A stretch of DNA of 64,000 nt. Origin: Sphingomonas swuensis (GTDB taxonomy: Bacteria > Pseudomonadota > Alphaproteobacteria > Sphingomonadales > Sphingomonadaceae). The notes beneath the pieces were generated by a model. It was not told where the DNA came from, did not search any database, and saw nothing but the letters and a program-made list of their open reading frames with translations. Of the stretch, positions 57,353-64,000 are shown piece by piece (within the stretch, counting starts at the first letter, position 1; each line of letters begins with the position of its first letter). Location of the stretch: NCBI RefSeq assembly GCF_039538045.1, contig NZ_BAABBQ010000001.1, positions 2,254,001 to 2,318,000 of the forward strand, in the 5' to 3' direction. Position numbers and translations under genes: made by a program.

Positions 57353-58765
57353 CTACATGTGGAGGACGCGCCCGTCGGCGGCGAGGATGCTCTCGTGCAT
57401 CATCTCGCTGAGCGTCGGGTGCGGGAAGATCGTCCGCGCATAATCCTCGTCGATGAGCTCGGCGGTCTTGCCGACCACATAGCCCTGGATCAGCTCGGTC
57501 ACCTCCGCGCCGATCATGTGCGCGCCGAGCAGCTCGCCCGTCTTCGAATCGACCACCGTCTTGATGAAGCCCTCGGTCTCGCCGAGCGCGATCGCCTTGC
57601 CGTTGCCGATGAAGGGGAACTTGCCGACCTTGACCTCGTGGCCGGCTTCCTTGGCCTTGGCCTCGGTCATCCCCACGGATGCCACCTGCGGGTGGCAATA
57701 GGTGCAGCCCGGAATGTTCGCCCGGTCGAGGACATGCGGGTGCACCTCCTTGTTGCCGAGATCCTGCGCGATCGCCTCGGCGGCGGTGACGCCCTCATGG
57801 CTCGCCTTGTGCGCCAGCCACGGTCCCGGCGTGCAGTCGCCGATCGCCCACAAACCCTTGGACTTCGTCCGGCCGTAGGGATCGATCTGGATGAAGCCGC
57901 GGTCCATCTCGACCAGCGTGTCGATCCCGACATTCTCGGTGTTGGGGACGATCCCGACCGCGACGATGCAGTGGCTGAAGTCGTGGCTCCCGACCTTGCC
58001 GTCTTTGCCCTTGATCTGCGCCTTGATCCCCGAGCCCGAGGCGGCGATCGAATCGACCCCCGCGCCGGTCATGATCTTGATCCCCTGCTTGGTCAGGCTC
58101 TTCTCGAGGAAGGCGGAGACCTCGGAATCCTCGACGGGCACGATCCGGTCGAGCATCTCGACCACGGTCACCTCGGCACCCATGTCGTTGTAGAAGCTCG
58201 CAAACTCGATCCCGATCGCGCCTGAGCCGATGACCAGCAGCTTGGTCGGCATCTCGGCCGGGGTCATCGCGTGGCGGTAGGTCCAGATGCGCTTGCCGTC
58301 GGCGGGCGCGAACGGGAGGTCGCGCGCCCGGGCGCCCAAGGCCAGGATGACGTGCTTGGCGCTGAGCTGCTCCTCGCCCTTGTCGCTCTTGACGGTCATG
58401 CTGGTCGGACCGGTCATCGTCCCGACGCCCATGTGCACGGTGATCTTGTTCTTCTTCATCAGGTGCGTGACGCCCTGATTGAGCTGCTTGGCCACCCCGC
58501 GGCTGCGCGTCACCACCGCCGCCAGATCGGCCTCGATCTTGCCCGCGAGCTTCAGCCCATAATCCTGCGCATGCTGCGCGTAATGCAGGATCTCGGCCGA
58601 GCGGAGCAGCGCCTTGGTCGGGATGCAGCCCCAGTTGAGGCAGATTCCGCCGAGGTTCTCGCGCTCGACGATGGCGACCTTCAGCCCGAGCTGCGCCGCG
58701 CGGATCGCCGCGACATAGCCGCCCGGGCCCGAGCCGAGCACGATGAGGTCGTAGGTATCAGCCAT
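57353..58765 (-). CDS. lpdA: Dihydrolipoyl dehydrogenase (E3)
   Basis: The 470-residue flavoprotein has the FAD motif VLGSGPGGYVAAIRAAQ, the redox disulfide in GGICLNWGCIPTKAL (Cys42 and Cys47), a central NAD motif (VIGSGAIGIEF) and the C-terminal catalytic HPTLSE. It reoxidises dihydrolipoyl groups of 2-oxoacid dehydrogenase E2. ATG 58765 overlaps the thioesterase gene by eight bases. With the E2 gene two places upstream it most likely serves pyruvate dehydrogenase. Confidence 0.97.
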   Translation of the reverse strand: MADTYDLIVLGSGPGGYVAAIRAAQLGLKVAIVERENLGGICLNWGCIPTKALLRSAEILHYAQHAQDYGLKLAGKIEADLAAVVTRSRGVAKQLNQGVTHLMKKNKITVHMGVGTMTGPTSMTVKSDKGEEQLSAKHVILALGARARDLPFAPADGKRIWTYRHAMTPAEMPTKLLVIGSGAIGIEFASFYNDMGAEVTVVEMLDRIVPVEDSEVSAFLEKSLTKQGIKIMTGAGVDSIAASGSGIKAQIKGKDGKVGSHDFSHCIVAVGIVPNTENVGIDTLVEMDRGFIQIDPYGRTKSKGLWAIGDCTPGPWLAHKASHEGVTAAEAIAQDLGNKEVHPHVLDRANIPGCTYCHPQVASVGMTEAKAKEAGHEVKVGKFPFIGNGKAIALGETEGFIKTVVDSKTGELLGAHMIGAEVTELIQGYVVGKTAELIDEDYARTIFPHPTLSEMMHESILAADGRVLHM

Positions 58766-59141
58766 TCTTCTCTTCCTTCGCCGCGATCGGCCGCGGCCTG
58801 TTGTCGTCATCCAGCGCGACGAAGGTGAACTCGCCCTCCGCCACCAATGTCTCGGTCTCGCCGTCCCGTTCTCGCGCCACGCCCTCGGCGCGCAGCAGGA
58901 GCGAGGTCCGGCCCTGCTTCAACAGCTCGACATAGACCGACAGCTCGTCGCCCACGGCCATCGCCCCCGGAAACCTGAGCTTCTCCGCCCCGACGAGGAT
59001 CGCCTTGCCGCCCGTATGTCGCGACGCGAAGCTCCCGCAGGCGAGCCCCATCTGCCCCATTAGCCAGCCCCCGAACACACCCCCGTAAGGGTTGGTGTCC
59101 GTCGGCATCGCCGTGGTGCGGATAAGCGCCTCGCGCGCCAT
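58758..59141 (-). CDS. Hotdog-fold acyl-CoA thioesterase
   Basis: The 127-residue protein is a YciA/BFIT-type thioesterase: TNPYGGVFGGWLMGQMGLAC carries the catalytic Asn/Gly region and VELLKQGRTSLLLRAEGVA the core strand. It should hydrolyse acyl-CoA to acid and CoA. ATG 59141 is used; a TTG nine bases further out is in frame but overlaps the E2 gene. Placement between the E2 and E3 genes suggests a link to CoA turnover around pyruvate dehydrogenase. Confidence 0.87.
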   Translation of the reverse strand: MAREALIRTTAMPTDTNPYGGVFGGWLMGQMGLACGSFASRHTGGKAILVGAEKLRFPGAMAVGDELSVYVELLKQGRTSLLLRAEGVARERDGETETLVAEGEFTFVALDDDNRPRPIAAKEEKNG

Positions 59142-59142
59142 G

Positions 59143-60447
59143 TCAGGCAACGAGGCCGAGCGGGCTTTCGATCAGTTCCTTGAGCGTCTTCATCAGGCGA
59201 GCGCCGTCCGCGCCGTCGATGGCGCGGTGATCGAAGCTGCCGGTGATGCTCATCACGGTGGCGACGGTCAGTTCCTCGCCCTCGACCCACGGACGCTTCT
59301 CGCCCGCGCCGACCGCGAGGATCATCGCCTGGGGCGGGTTGATGACCGCGTCGAACTGCTTGATCCCGAACATGCCCATGTTGCTGAGGCTCGCGGTGCC
59401 GCCCTGATATTCGTGGGGGGCGAGCTTGCCTTCCTTGGCGCGGCCCGCAAGCTCGGTAATCTCCTGGCTGATCTTGCTGACCGACTTGGTCGCGGCGTCG
59501 GCGACGATTGGGGTGATGAGGCCGCCCGGGATGCTCACCGCGACCGCGATGTCGCTGCGCTTGTACATGATCAGCTGGTCGGGGGTGAAGCTGACGTTGC
59601 ACTCGGGCACCGCCTCGAGCGCGACGGCAAGCGCCTTGATCAGCAGGTCGTTGACGCTGAGCTTGATCTTGCGACCCGCAAGCCCCGCGTTGAGCTCGGA
59701 CCGCAGCTTGAGCAGCGCGTCGAGGCGGACGTCGACCGTCAGGTAGATGTGCGGGATATCGCGCTTCGCCTCGGACAGGCGGCGGGCGATGGTCTTGCGC
59801 ATGTTGCTGAGCTTGACCGCCTCGTGCGGGATGTCGGTCGAAAACGGCTGCGCGGGAGCCGCGGCAGCGACGGGTGCAGCAGCGGCGGCGGGCTGGGCCT
59901 GAGGCTGCGACAGCGCACCGCCGGCGGTGCCGAGGTCAGCGCGAACGATCCGCCCGCCCGGCCCCGAACCGGTCAGCGTCGTGAGGTCGATTCCCTGCGC
60001 CTGCGCTAGCTTGCGCGCGAGCGGGCTCGCCTTGACCCGTTCGCCGTCCGCCTTGGGCGCGGCGGCCGGCTTTGCCGGTGCGGCGGGCGTCTCGACCGGA
60101 GCCGGAGCCGGCGCAGCCGGAGCCGGAGCCTCGGCCTTGGGTGCAGGAGCAGCGGGCTTCTCTTCGGCCGCGGGAGCCGCAGCCGCCGCCGGCGCCGCTT
60201 CCTCGCCCTCGCCGCCGATCAGCGCGATCGGGGTCCCAACCTTCACCCCGTCGGTGCCTTCGGGAACGAGGATCTTGCTGACCACGCCCTCGTCGACCGC
60301 CTCGAATTCCATCGTCGCCTTGTCGGTCTCGATCTCGGCCAGGATGTCGCCGCTCGACACGGTGTCGCCTTCCTTGACCAGCCACTTGGCGAGCGTGCCC
60401 TCCTCCATGGTGGGGGACAAAGCGGGCATCTTGAGTTCGATCGCCAT
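59143..60447 (-). CDS. pdhC: Pyruvate dehydrogenase complex E2, dihydrolipoamide acetyltransferase
   Basis: ATG 60447 gives 434 residues. One lipoyl domain comes first ([16 protein letters not shown]; lipoyl-Lys43 in [10 protein letters not shown]), then an Ala/Pro-rich flexible linker (about 85-145), an E3/E1-binding domain ([16 protein letters not shown]) and the catalytic domain ending in FDHRAIDG (His407, Asp411). The sequence fits pyruvate rather than 2-oxoglutarate E2. The E1 genes are not in the adjacent sequence upstream, where a convergent stress gene begins. Confidence 0.94.
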   Translation of the reverse strand: MAIELKMPALSPTMEEGTLAKWLVKEGDTVSSGDILAEIETDKATMEFEAVDEGVVSKILVPEGTDGVKVGTPIALIGGEGEEAAPAAAAAPAAEEKPAAPAPKAEAPAPAAPAPAPVETPAAPAKPAAAPKADGERVKASPLARKLAQAQGIDLTTLTGSGPGGRIVRADLGTAGGALSQPQAQPAAAAAPVAAAAPAQPFSTDIPHEAVKLSNMRKTIARRLSEAKRDIPHIYLTVDVRLDALLKLRSELNAGLAGRKIKLSVNDLLIKALAVALEAVPECNVSFTPDQLIMYKRSDIAVAVSIPGGLITPIVADAATKSVSKISQEITELAGRAKEGKLAPHEYQGGTASLSNMGMFGIKQFDAVINPPQAMILAVGAGEKRPWVEGEELTVATVMSITGSFDHRAIDGADGARLMKTLKELIESPLGLVA

Positions 60448-60541
60448 CGTGGACCTTCGTGGGGCTGGAACGGAAACTGTTGGCCTCCCAAAGACCATGC
60501 CCCCTTGCCCGTCAAGCAGCGCTGGTCCACGCTTCCCGGCG

Positions 60542-61012
60542 ATGGCAACGGGCAAGCGCACCTATCTGGTCGTGATCGACGACAGCGAAGAGGCACGGAT
60601 CGCGCTGCGCTTCGCCGCGCGCCGGGCGGCCAAGACCGGTGGCGCCTTCGAGGTGCTGGCGATCGTCGAGCCGCAGGACTTCGTCCAGTGGGGCGGGGTG
60701 CAGGCCGCGATCGAGGAAGAACAGCGCCTGCGAATCGAGGGTCATGTCGCGGCCAGCCTCGGCGATCTCGCCGGCGCGGTGCCGCTCGCCGAAGCCGCGA
60801 TCATGGTCCGCCAAGGCGAGCCGGTGGCGGTCGTCCGCGAGCTGATGGGTAGCCGCGACGACATCGCCGCGCTGGTCCTCGGCGCCGCTCCCACGGGCGA
60901 TCCCGGCCTGCTCGTCGCCGCCTTCGCCGGCACCGACGCCGGCAAGCTCCCCTGCCCGCTGATGATCATCCCAGGCGGCCTGAGCGACGAACGGCTGGAG
61001 CAGCTGAGCTAG
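60542..61012 (+). CDS. Universal stress protein (UspA family)
   Basis: The 156-residue protein has the Usp fold: [23 protein letters not shown] at the N-terminus and GAAPTGDPG...[11 protein letters not shown] at the C-terminus. The full G-2x-G-9x-G(S/T) ATP-binding motif is only partly kept, so ATP binding is uncertain. It runs divergent to pdhC; its TAG stop shares a CTAG with the convergent msrC gene. Confidence 0.85.
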   Translation: MATGKRTYLVVIDDSEEARIALRFAARRAAKTGGAFEVLAIVEPQDFVQWGGVQAAIEEEQRLRIEGHVAASLGDLAGAVPLAEAAIMVRQGEPVAVVRELMGSRDDIAALVLGAAPTGDPGLLVAAFAGTDAGKLPCPLMIIPGGLSDERLEQLS

Positions 61013-61497
61013 GAAGCGAGCCGCTCCGCCAGCAATGCGCACAGCTTGACGCAGCCGGCTTCGTCCTCGGCGTCGAAGCGGGACTTGTCGGGGCTGTCGA
61101 GGTCGAGGACGGCGATGAGTGCGCCATCGGCTCCGACGATCGGCACCACCAGCTCGCTCTGGCTCGCGGCGTCGCAGGCGATGTGGCCCGGGAAGGCGTG
61201 GACGTCGTCGACCCGCTGCGGTTCGAGGGTCGCGGCGGCGGTCCCGCACACGCCCCGCCCGAACGGGATGCGGATGCAGGCGGCGCGGCCCTGGAACGGC
61301 CCCAACACCAGCTCGCCCCCGACATTGCGGTAGAAGCCCGCCCAATTGAGGCCCGGGAGCGTCTCCCAGATCAGCGCGGCGGCATTGGCCATGTTGGCGA
61401 TCCCGTCCGGCTCGCCCTCGGTGAGCCCGTCGAGCGCCTGCAGGAGGTCGGCGTAGAGCGTCGGCTTGTCCGCCGCATCGATCTTGAAGTCGTACAT
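61009..61497 (-). CDS. msrC: Free methionine-(R)-sulfoxide reductase
   Basis: ATG 61497 gives a 162-residue GAF-domain protein. Cys74, Cys84 and Cys108 (in RAACIRI, GRGVCGTAA and HIACDAASQSE) match in number and spacing the three Cys of E. coli fRMsr (84, 94, 118), the last being catalytic. It reduces free Met-(R)-SO, repairing oxidative damage. NWAGFYRNVGGELVLGPFQG is the family signature. Confidence 0.94.
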   Translation of the reverse strand: MYDFKIDAADKPTLYADLLQALDGLTEGEPDGIANMANAAALIWETLPGLNWAGFYRNVGGELVLGPFQGRAACIRIPFGRGVCGTAAATLEPQRVDDVHAFPGHIACDAASQSELVVPIVGADGALIAVLDLDSPDKSRFDAEDEAGCVKLCALLAERLAS

Positions 61498-61529
61498 GGC
61501 GGACGATCTAGGGACGCTCGCCCGATTTG

Positions 61530-62603
61530 TCAGCGCCACTCGGCCTTGAGCGCCGCCACCTCGCTCCTGCCCTCTCCCGACAGCCAGGGTCCGAGCGACG
61601 CCCAGGGTAGCAGCACTTCCTCCTCGCAGGCCTGCATGACGTGGGGCATCGAGGGCAGGAAGACGATGCCGGTCCGGCGAAGCTCGGCCGACCAGCCTTC
61701 GGTGTCGGCGACTGCCTCGGTGCACTCATCGTCATGGCGGTAGCGCTTCATCAGGACGGCGCGGAAGGCCGGGGTCAGGGTGCGATAGAAGCGATCCTCC
61801 CCCTCACCCAACCGCTCCTTCGTCACCGCGCGCGTGGACAGCCAGTCGAGCAGTTCGACTTCCGCTCCGCTTCGGCGATCGAACAGCAGGGGGTTCGACC
61901 ACTCGTCGGGATGCGCGCCTTCGCAGAAACCGCCACCACGCTCCATGACGGCCAGCCAGCGCCGCGTCGCGAGGGTAAGCGTCAGTTCGACATCGTAGCT
62001 CGCGCCCGTCCCGCCACCCCAATAGCCTCCCCGATCACAACCCTTCCAGTCGGCCTCTTCGCTGTCGCGGAAGGGCTCGAACAACCGGCGATTGATTTGG
62101 GCCACTGCGGACCCGGCCCCCGGCAGTTGCAGCGACACGATCGAGAAATCCGGGAAGTGCCCGCGCGTGTCGAGGGTCGTCAGAGTCACCCTCTGCCCTG
62201 CCTGCACCACTTCGCTCCGGACGATCCGCACGCCTTCGAGCCTTGGCGCCTGGAACGTCTTGCTCGCGCATGGATCGTCCTCGAATTCGCCCTTGTCGAA
62301 CGAGATCGAGCGAAGCCGGACAGGCAGTCGCCTGCTCCCACTTCGCCATTCACCGATCACAGCTTCGCCGACCGCGCCGCGCAGGCTCAGGCTTGGCTCG
62401 CTGCCATTGCCCTCGCTGAACAGGCCAGACGATCCTTCGACGGGGCTGAGCATGATCGGCACCAGCCGCGAACGGTAGTAATAAGCGCCGTGCCGTTCAG
62501 CCATACACAGCCGCACCGGCAGGCTGCCGATGGTCCCGTCGTAGAGACCCGGTGGCACTGCGGACGGCGTCAGCGCCAGTCCTGCCAGCGCCGCCGCCAG
62601 CAT
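61530..62603 (-). CDS. Secreted protein of unknown function, RsiV/DUF3298-like C-terminus
   Basis: ATG 62603 overlaps the next gene's stop by one base (TGATG) and gives 357 residues with a short signal peptide (LAAALAGLALTPSA). The C-terminal half has EGAHPDEWSNPLLFDRRSG, then FYRTLTPAFRAVL and a late CEEEVLLPWASLGPWL. This resembles the DUF3298 extracytoplasmic domain seen in RsiV and related proteins; the match is from motif order only. Six or more Cys suggest disulfides. Function is unknown. Confidence 0.7.
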   Translation of the reverse strand: MLAAALAGLALTPSAVPPGLYDGTIGSLPVRLCMAERHGAYYYRSRLVPIMLSPVEGSSGLFSEGNGSEPSLSLRGAVGEAVIGEWRSGSRRLPVRLRSISFDKGEFEDDPCASKTFQAPRLEGVRIVRSEVVQAGQRVTLTTLDTRGHFPDFSIVSLQLPGAGSAVAQINRRLFEPFRDSEEADWKGCDRGGYWGGGTGASYDVELTLTLATRRWLAVMERGGGFCEGAHPDEWSNPLLFDRRSGAEVELLDWLSTRAVTKERLGEGEDRFYRTLTPAFRAVLMKRYRHDDECTEAVADTEGWSAELRRTGIVFLPSMPHVMQACEEEVLLPWASLGPWLSGEGRSEVAALKAEWR

Positions 62604-63025
62604 CACCGAAGCGGTTCCGCGTCGATGGTCCGGGTCGCCGGATGATGCTTGTCGAGGTGGCGCTTGATGATCCGCAGGTTGCGGGTGTTGGCACGGAAGA
62701 AATAATCGGGAATCGCGCCGACGAACGGGATCAGGCCGAGCAGCCAGTCGACGCCGATGTTGGCTCCCATCCGGCTGACCTGCCACTTGCTGAGGCCAAG
62801 GTTGCGAGCCTCCCAGGCCAGATAGGCGCCGAGTCCGGCGGCGACCGTCGGGCCCACTCCGGGGACGAAGTCGAGCAGCACGTCGAGACCGACCCGCTTG
62901 CTCGTGCCCGGGATCGGGAAGGCCCGTTCGAGCAGATGCTCGAGCGCTTCCATCCGTTGCCGGACTTGCTGCGGGTCGCGGCCGAGGGGAAGCTCGGGGC
63001 GAAGGGGCTGGGGTCGAACGCTCAT
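62603..63025 (-). CDS. DUF4112-domain membrane protein
   Basis: The 140-residue protein has the DUF4112 pattern: LLDFVPGVGPTVAAGLGAYLAWEARNLG in sequence, then WLLGLIPFVGAIPDYFFRANTRNLRIIKRHL, with two membrane spans. The family has no known function. It overlaps the downstream secreted protein by one base and starts four bases after the solute-binding protein stop, so the three genes form a unit. Confidence 0.9.
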   Translation of the reverse strand: MSVRPQPLRPELPLGRDPQQVRQRMEALEHLLERAFPIPGTSKRVGLDVLLDFVPGVGPTVAAGLGAYLAWEARNLGLSKWQVSRMGANIGVDWLLGLIPFVGAIPDYFFRANTRNLRIIKRHLDKHHPATRTIDAEPLR

Positions 63026-63029
63026 CCCC

Positions 63030-64000
63030 CTAATCTCGTGATGCGGGGCGTTCGCGCAAGCCCGTTAGCGGATGACGGGCGAAGCGGTTCTCCTGGAAGC
63101 CGCTGATCCCGCGCGCGGCGAGCGACCAGCGGACCGGCGCTGCGACGGGCATGAACAGCACGGCCTCGCGCATCCGTCGCTCGGCCTCGGCGAAGAAGGC
63201 AACGCGCTGCGGCGCGAAGCCGGTGAGCCGGGCGGCGTCGAGCAGCCGGTCGGCATCGGGGTCGCAGACCGGCACGAAGTCGCAGCGGAAGCTTCGCAGG
63301 AACCAGGCCGGAGAGGTCGACGGCGCGACCTCGTCGACCCAGCGCAGATCGGCGCGCTGTCCTGGCTTGGCGGCGACCACCGAAAGGTTGAGCGGCCCCC
63401 AGTCGGCCTGAAGTCGGCGGAGGATGATCTCGCCTCCCCGGCCGGGCGGAAGCGCGACTCGCAGCTCGGGCGCGGGCTCGAGCGTCGGGGGTTCCTGCGC
63501 GCCGCTCGCACGGGGGAAGAGCATCCGAGCCCGGGCGATGATGTCCTCGCGGCGATTGGCGAGCGGGACGCCGGTCCAGGCGGGCTCGGCCGGCGCCGTC
63601 ACTCCGTCGAGGCCGAGCTGGAGCAGGCTGGTGCGCGGCTGAAGGTCGGGCACTCCGAGCGCGGCGACCAGCGCGGCCCGGTCGATCGTCTCGTCGAGCA
63701 GCGCACGCACCGCAGGGTCGGCGAGCGGCCCGTCCTTGCGCGCCGGAACGAGCCCGAACAGCCCCGCGACGGGGTCGATCCGGAGCGATCCGCGCGGTAG
63801 TCGCGCCTGCTGCGCCAGCGCCAGGTCGGCGATCGTTCCGCCGAGCACCAGCTCGGCCTTGCCGGCGACGAAGTTGGCGATCGCGGCATCGGCGGCGGCG
63901 GCGCCAAGCCGGACCTGTTCCCTGCTGCCTTCATCGCCGTCGAAGCCCGGGAGGGTTCGAGTCAGCAGCAGCGTCGAGTTCTTCGCCTCGACCGCGAACG
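63030..64000 (-). CDS. ABC-type peptide-family (SBP_bac_5) solute-binding protein, 5' part outside window
   Basis: The frame is open from 64000 to the stop at 63030, giving about 323 C-terminal residues; the N-terminus lies beyond the window. Segments such as LRIDPVAGLFGLVP, DPAVRALLDETIDRAALVAALG and ADRLLDAARLTGFAPQRVAFFAEAERRMREAVLFMPV match the second half of oligopeptide/nickel-type binding proteins. The core is shorter and more divergent than OppA. No permease genes are visible, so transport function is inferred from family only. Confidence 0.75.
   Translation of the reverse strand, partial: FAVEAKNSTLLLTRTLPGFDGDEGSREQVRLGAAAADAAIANFVAGKAELVLGGTIADLALAQQARLPRGSLRIDPVAGLFGLVPARKDGPLADPAVRALLDETIDRAALVAALGVPDLQPRTSLLQLGLDGVTAPAEPAWTGVPLANRREDIIARARMLFPRASGAQEPPTLEPAPELRVALPPGRGGEIILRRLQADWGPLNLSVVAAKPGQRADLRWVDEVAPSTSPAWFLRSFRCDFVPVCDPDADRLLDAARLTGFAPQRVAFFAEAERRMREAVLFMPVAAPVRWSLAARGISGFQENRFARHPLTGLRERPASRD

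Noticed and set aside
60072..60200. Ala/Pro/Glu repeat tract in pdhC that looks like a tandem repeat
   Set aside because: It is the usual flexible linker after the lipoyl domain of E2 proteins, not a mobile or regulatory repeat.

Overview
The window reads as one contiguous, GC-rich chromosomal segment of an alphaproteobacterium, most likely a sphingomonad (Sphingomonas or a close relative). The support is the alphaproteobacterial str-S10-spc gene order, a RegB/RegA redox two-component pair behind a cyo-type quinol oxidase, a TorF-type putative porin leading kdpFABCDE, a flavin-dependent halogenase, and a ribosomal protein S12 with Arg88. I see no rRNA, tRNA, IS element, prophage or CRISPR array. 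No gene-free stretch exceeds about 250 bases.

Layout. (1) 1-1219: 3' part of a tryptophan-halogenase-family gene. (2) 1361-9944: putative porin, kdpF, kdpA, kdpB, kdpC, kdpD and kdpE, a high-affinity K+ uptake operon with its own sensor and regulator. (3) 10057-16548: four overlapping signalling genes (hybrid kinase with three receivers, CheR, receiver-less CheB, second hybrid kinase) with no CheA, CheW or chemoreceptor beside them. (4) 16801-20610: a small YadA-like trimeric autotransporter, a secreted protein of unknown function, a 50-residue peptide with a lasso-type leader motif, a strong hairpin, and a lasso-cyclase-like asparagine-synthetase homologue. (5) 20617-27421, minus strand: cyoABCD, surf1, regB and regA as one tightly packed operon, with a perfect palindrome upstream of cyoA. 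(6) 27565-35484: MFS transporter, an Mfd-family helicase, an FAD-linked oxidoreductase, a membrane-tethered methyltransferase, folA and an SRPBCC protein. (7) 35518-53684, minus strand: the translation super-cluster rpsL-rpsG-fusA-tuf, then two foreign-function genes, then rpsJ to rplO, secY and adk. Hairpins punctuate it, and rpsM-rpsK-rpoA-rplQ do not follow adk. (8) 53889-64000: cupin and DUF4142 proteins, an amidohydrolase, a luciferase-like oxidoreductase, a pyruvate dehydrogenase E2-thioesterase-E3 set, a universal stress protein, free methionine sulfoxide reductase, two proteins of unknown function and a partial peptide-type solute-binding protein.

The genes fall into working units: potassium homeostasis (kdp), redox-coupled respiration (cyo and RegBA), translation and secretion (str/S10/spc), and acetyl-CoA supply (E2/E3).

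The most novel-looking part is the precursor-hairpin-cyclase unit at 18577-20610. It looks like a stripped-down RiPP (lasso-peptide-like) locus without a local leader protease, recognition protein or exporter. Also worth attention are the palindrome upstream of cyoA, the interruption of the tuf-rpsJ junction, the palindromic elements inside the spc operon, and S12 Arg88, which predicts intrinsic streptomycin tolerance.
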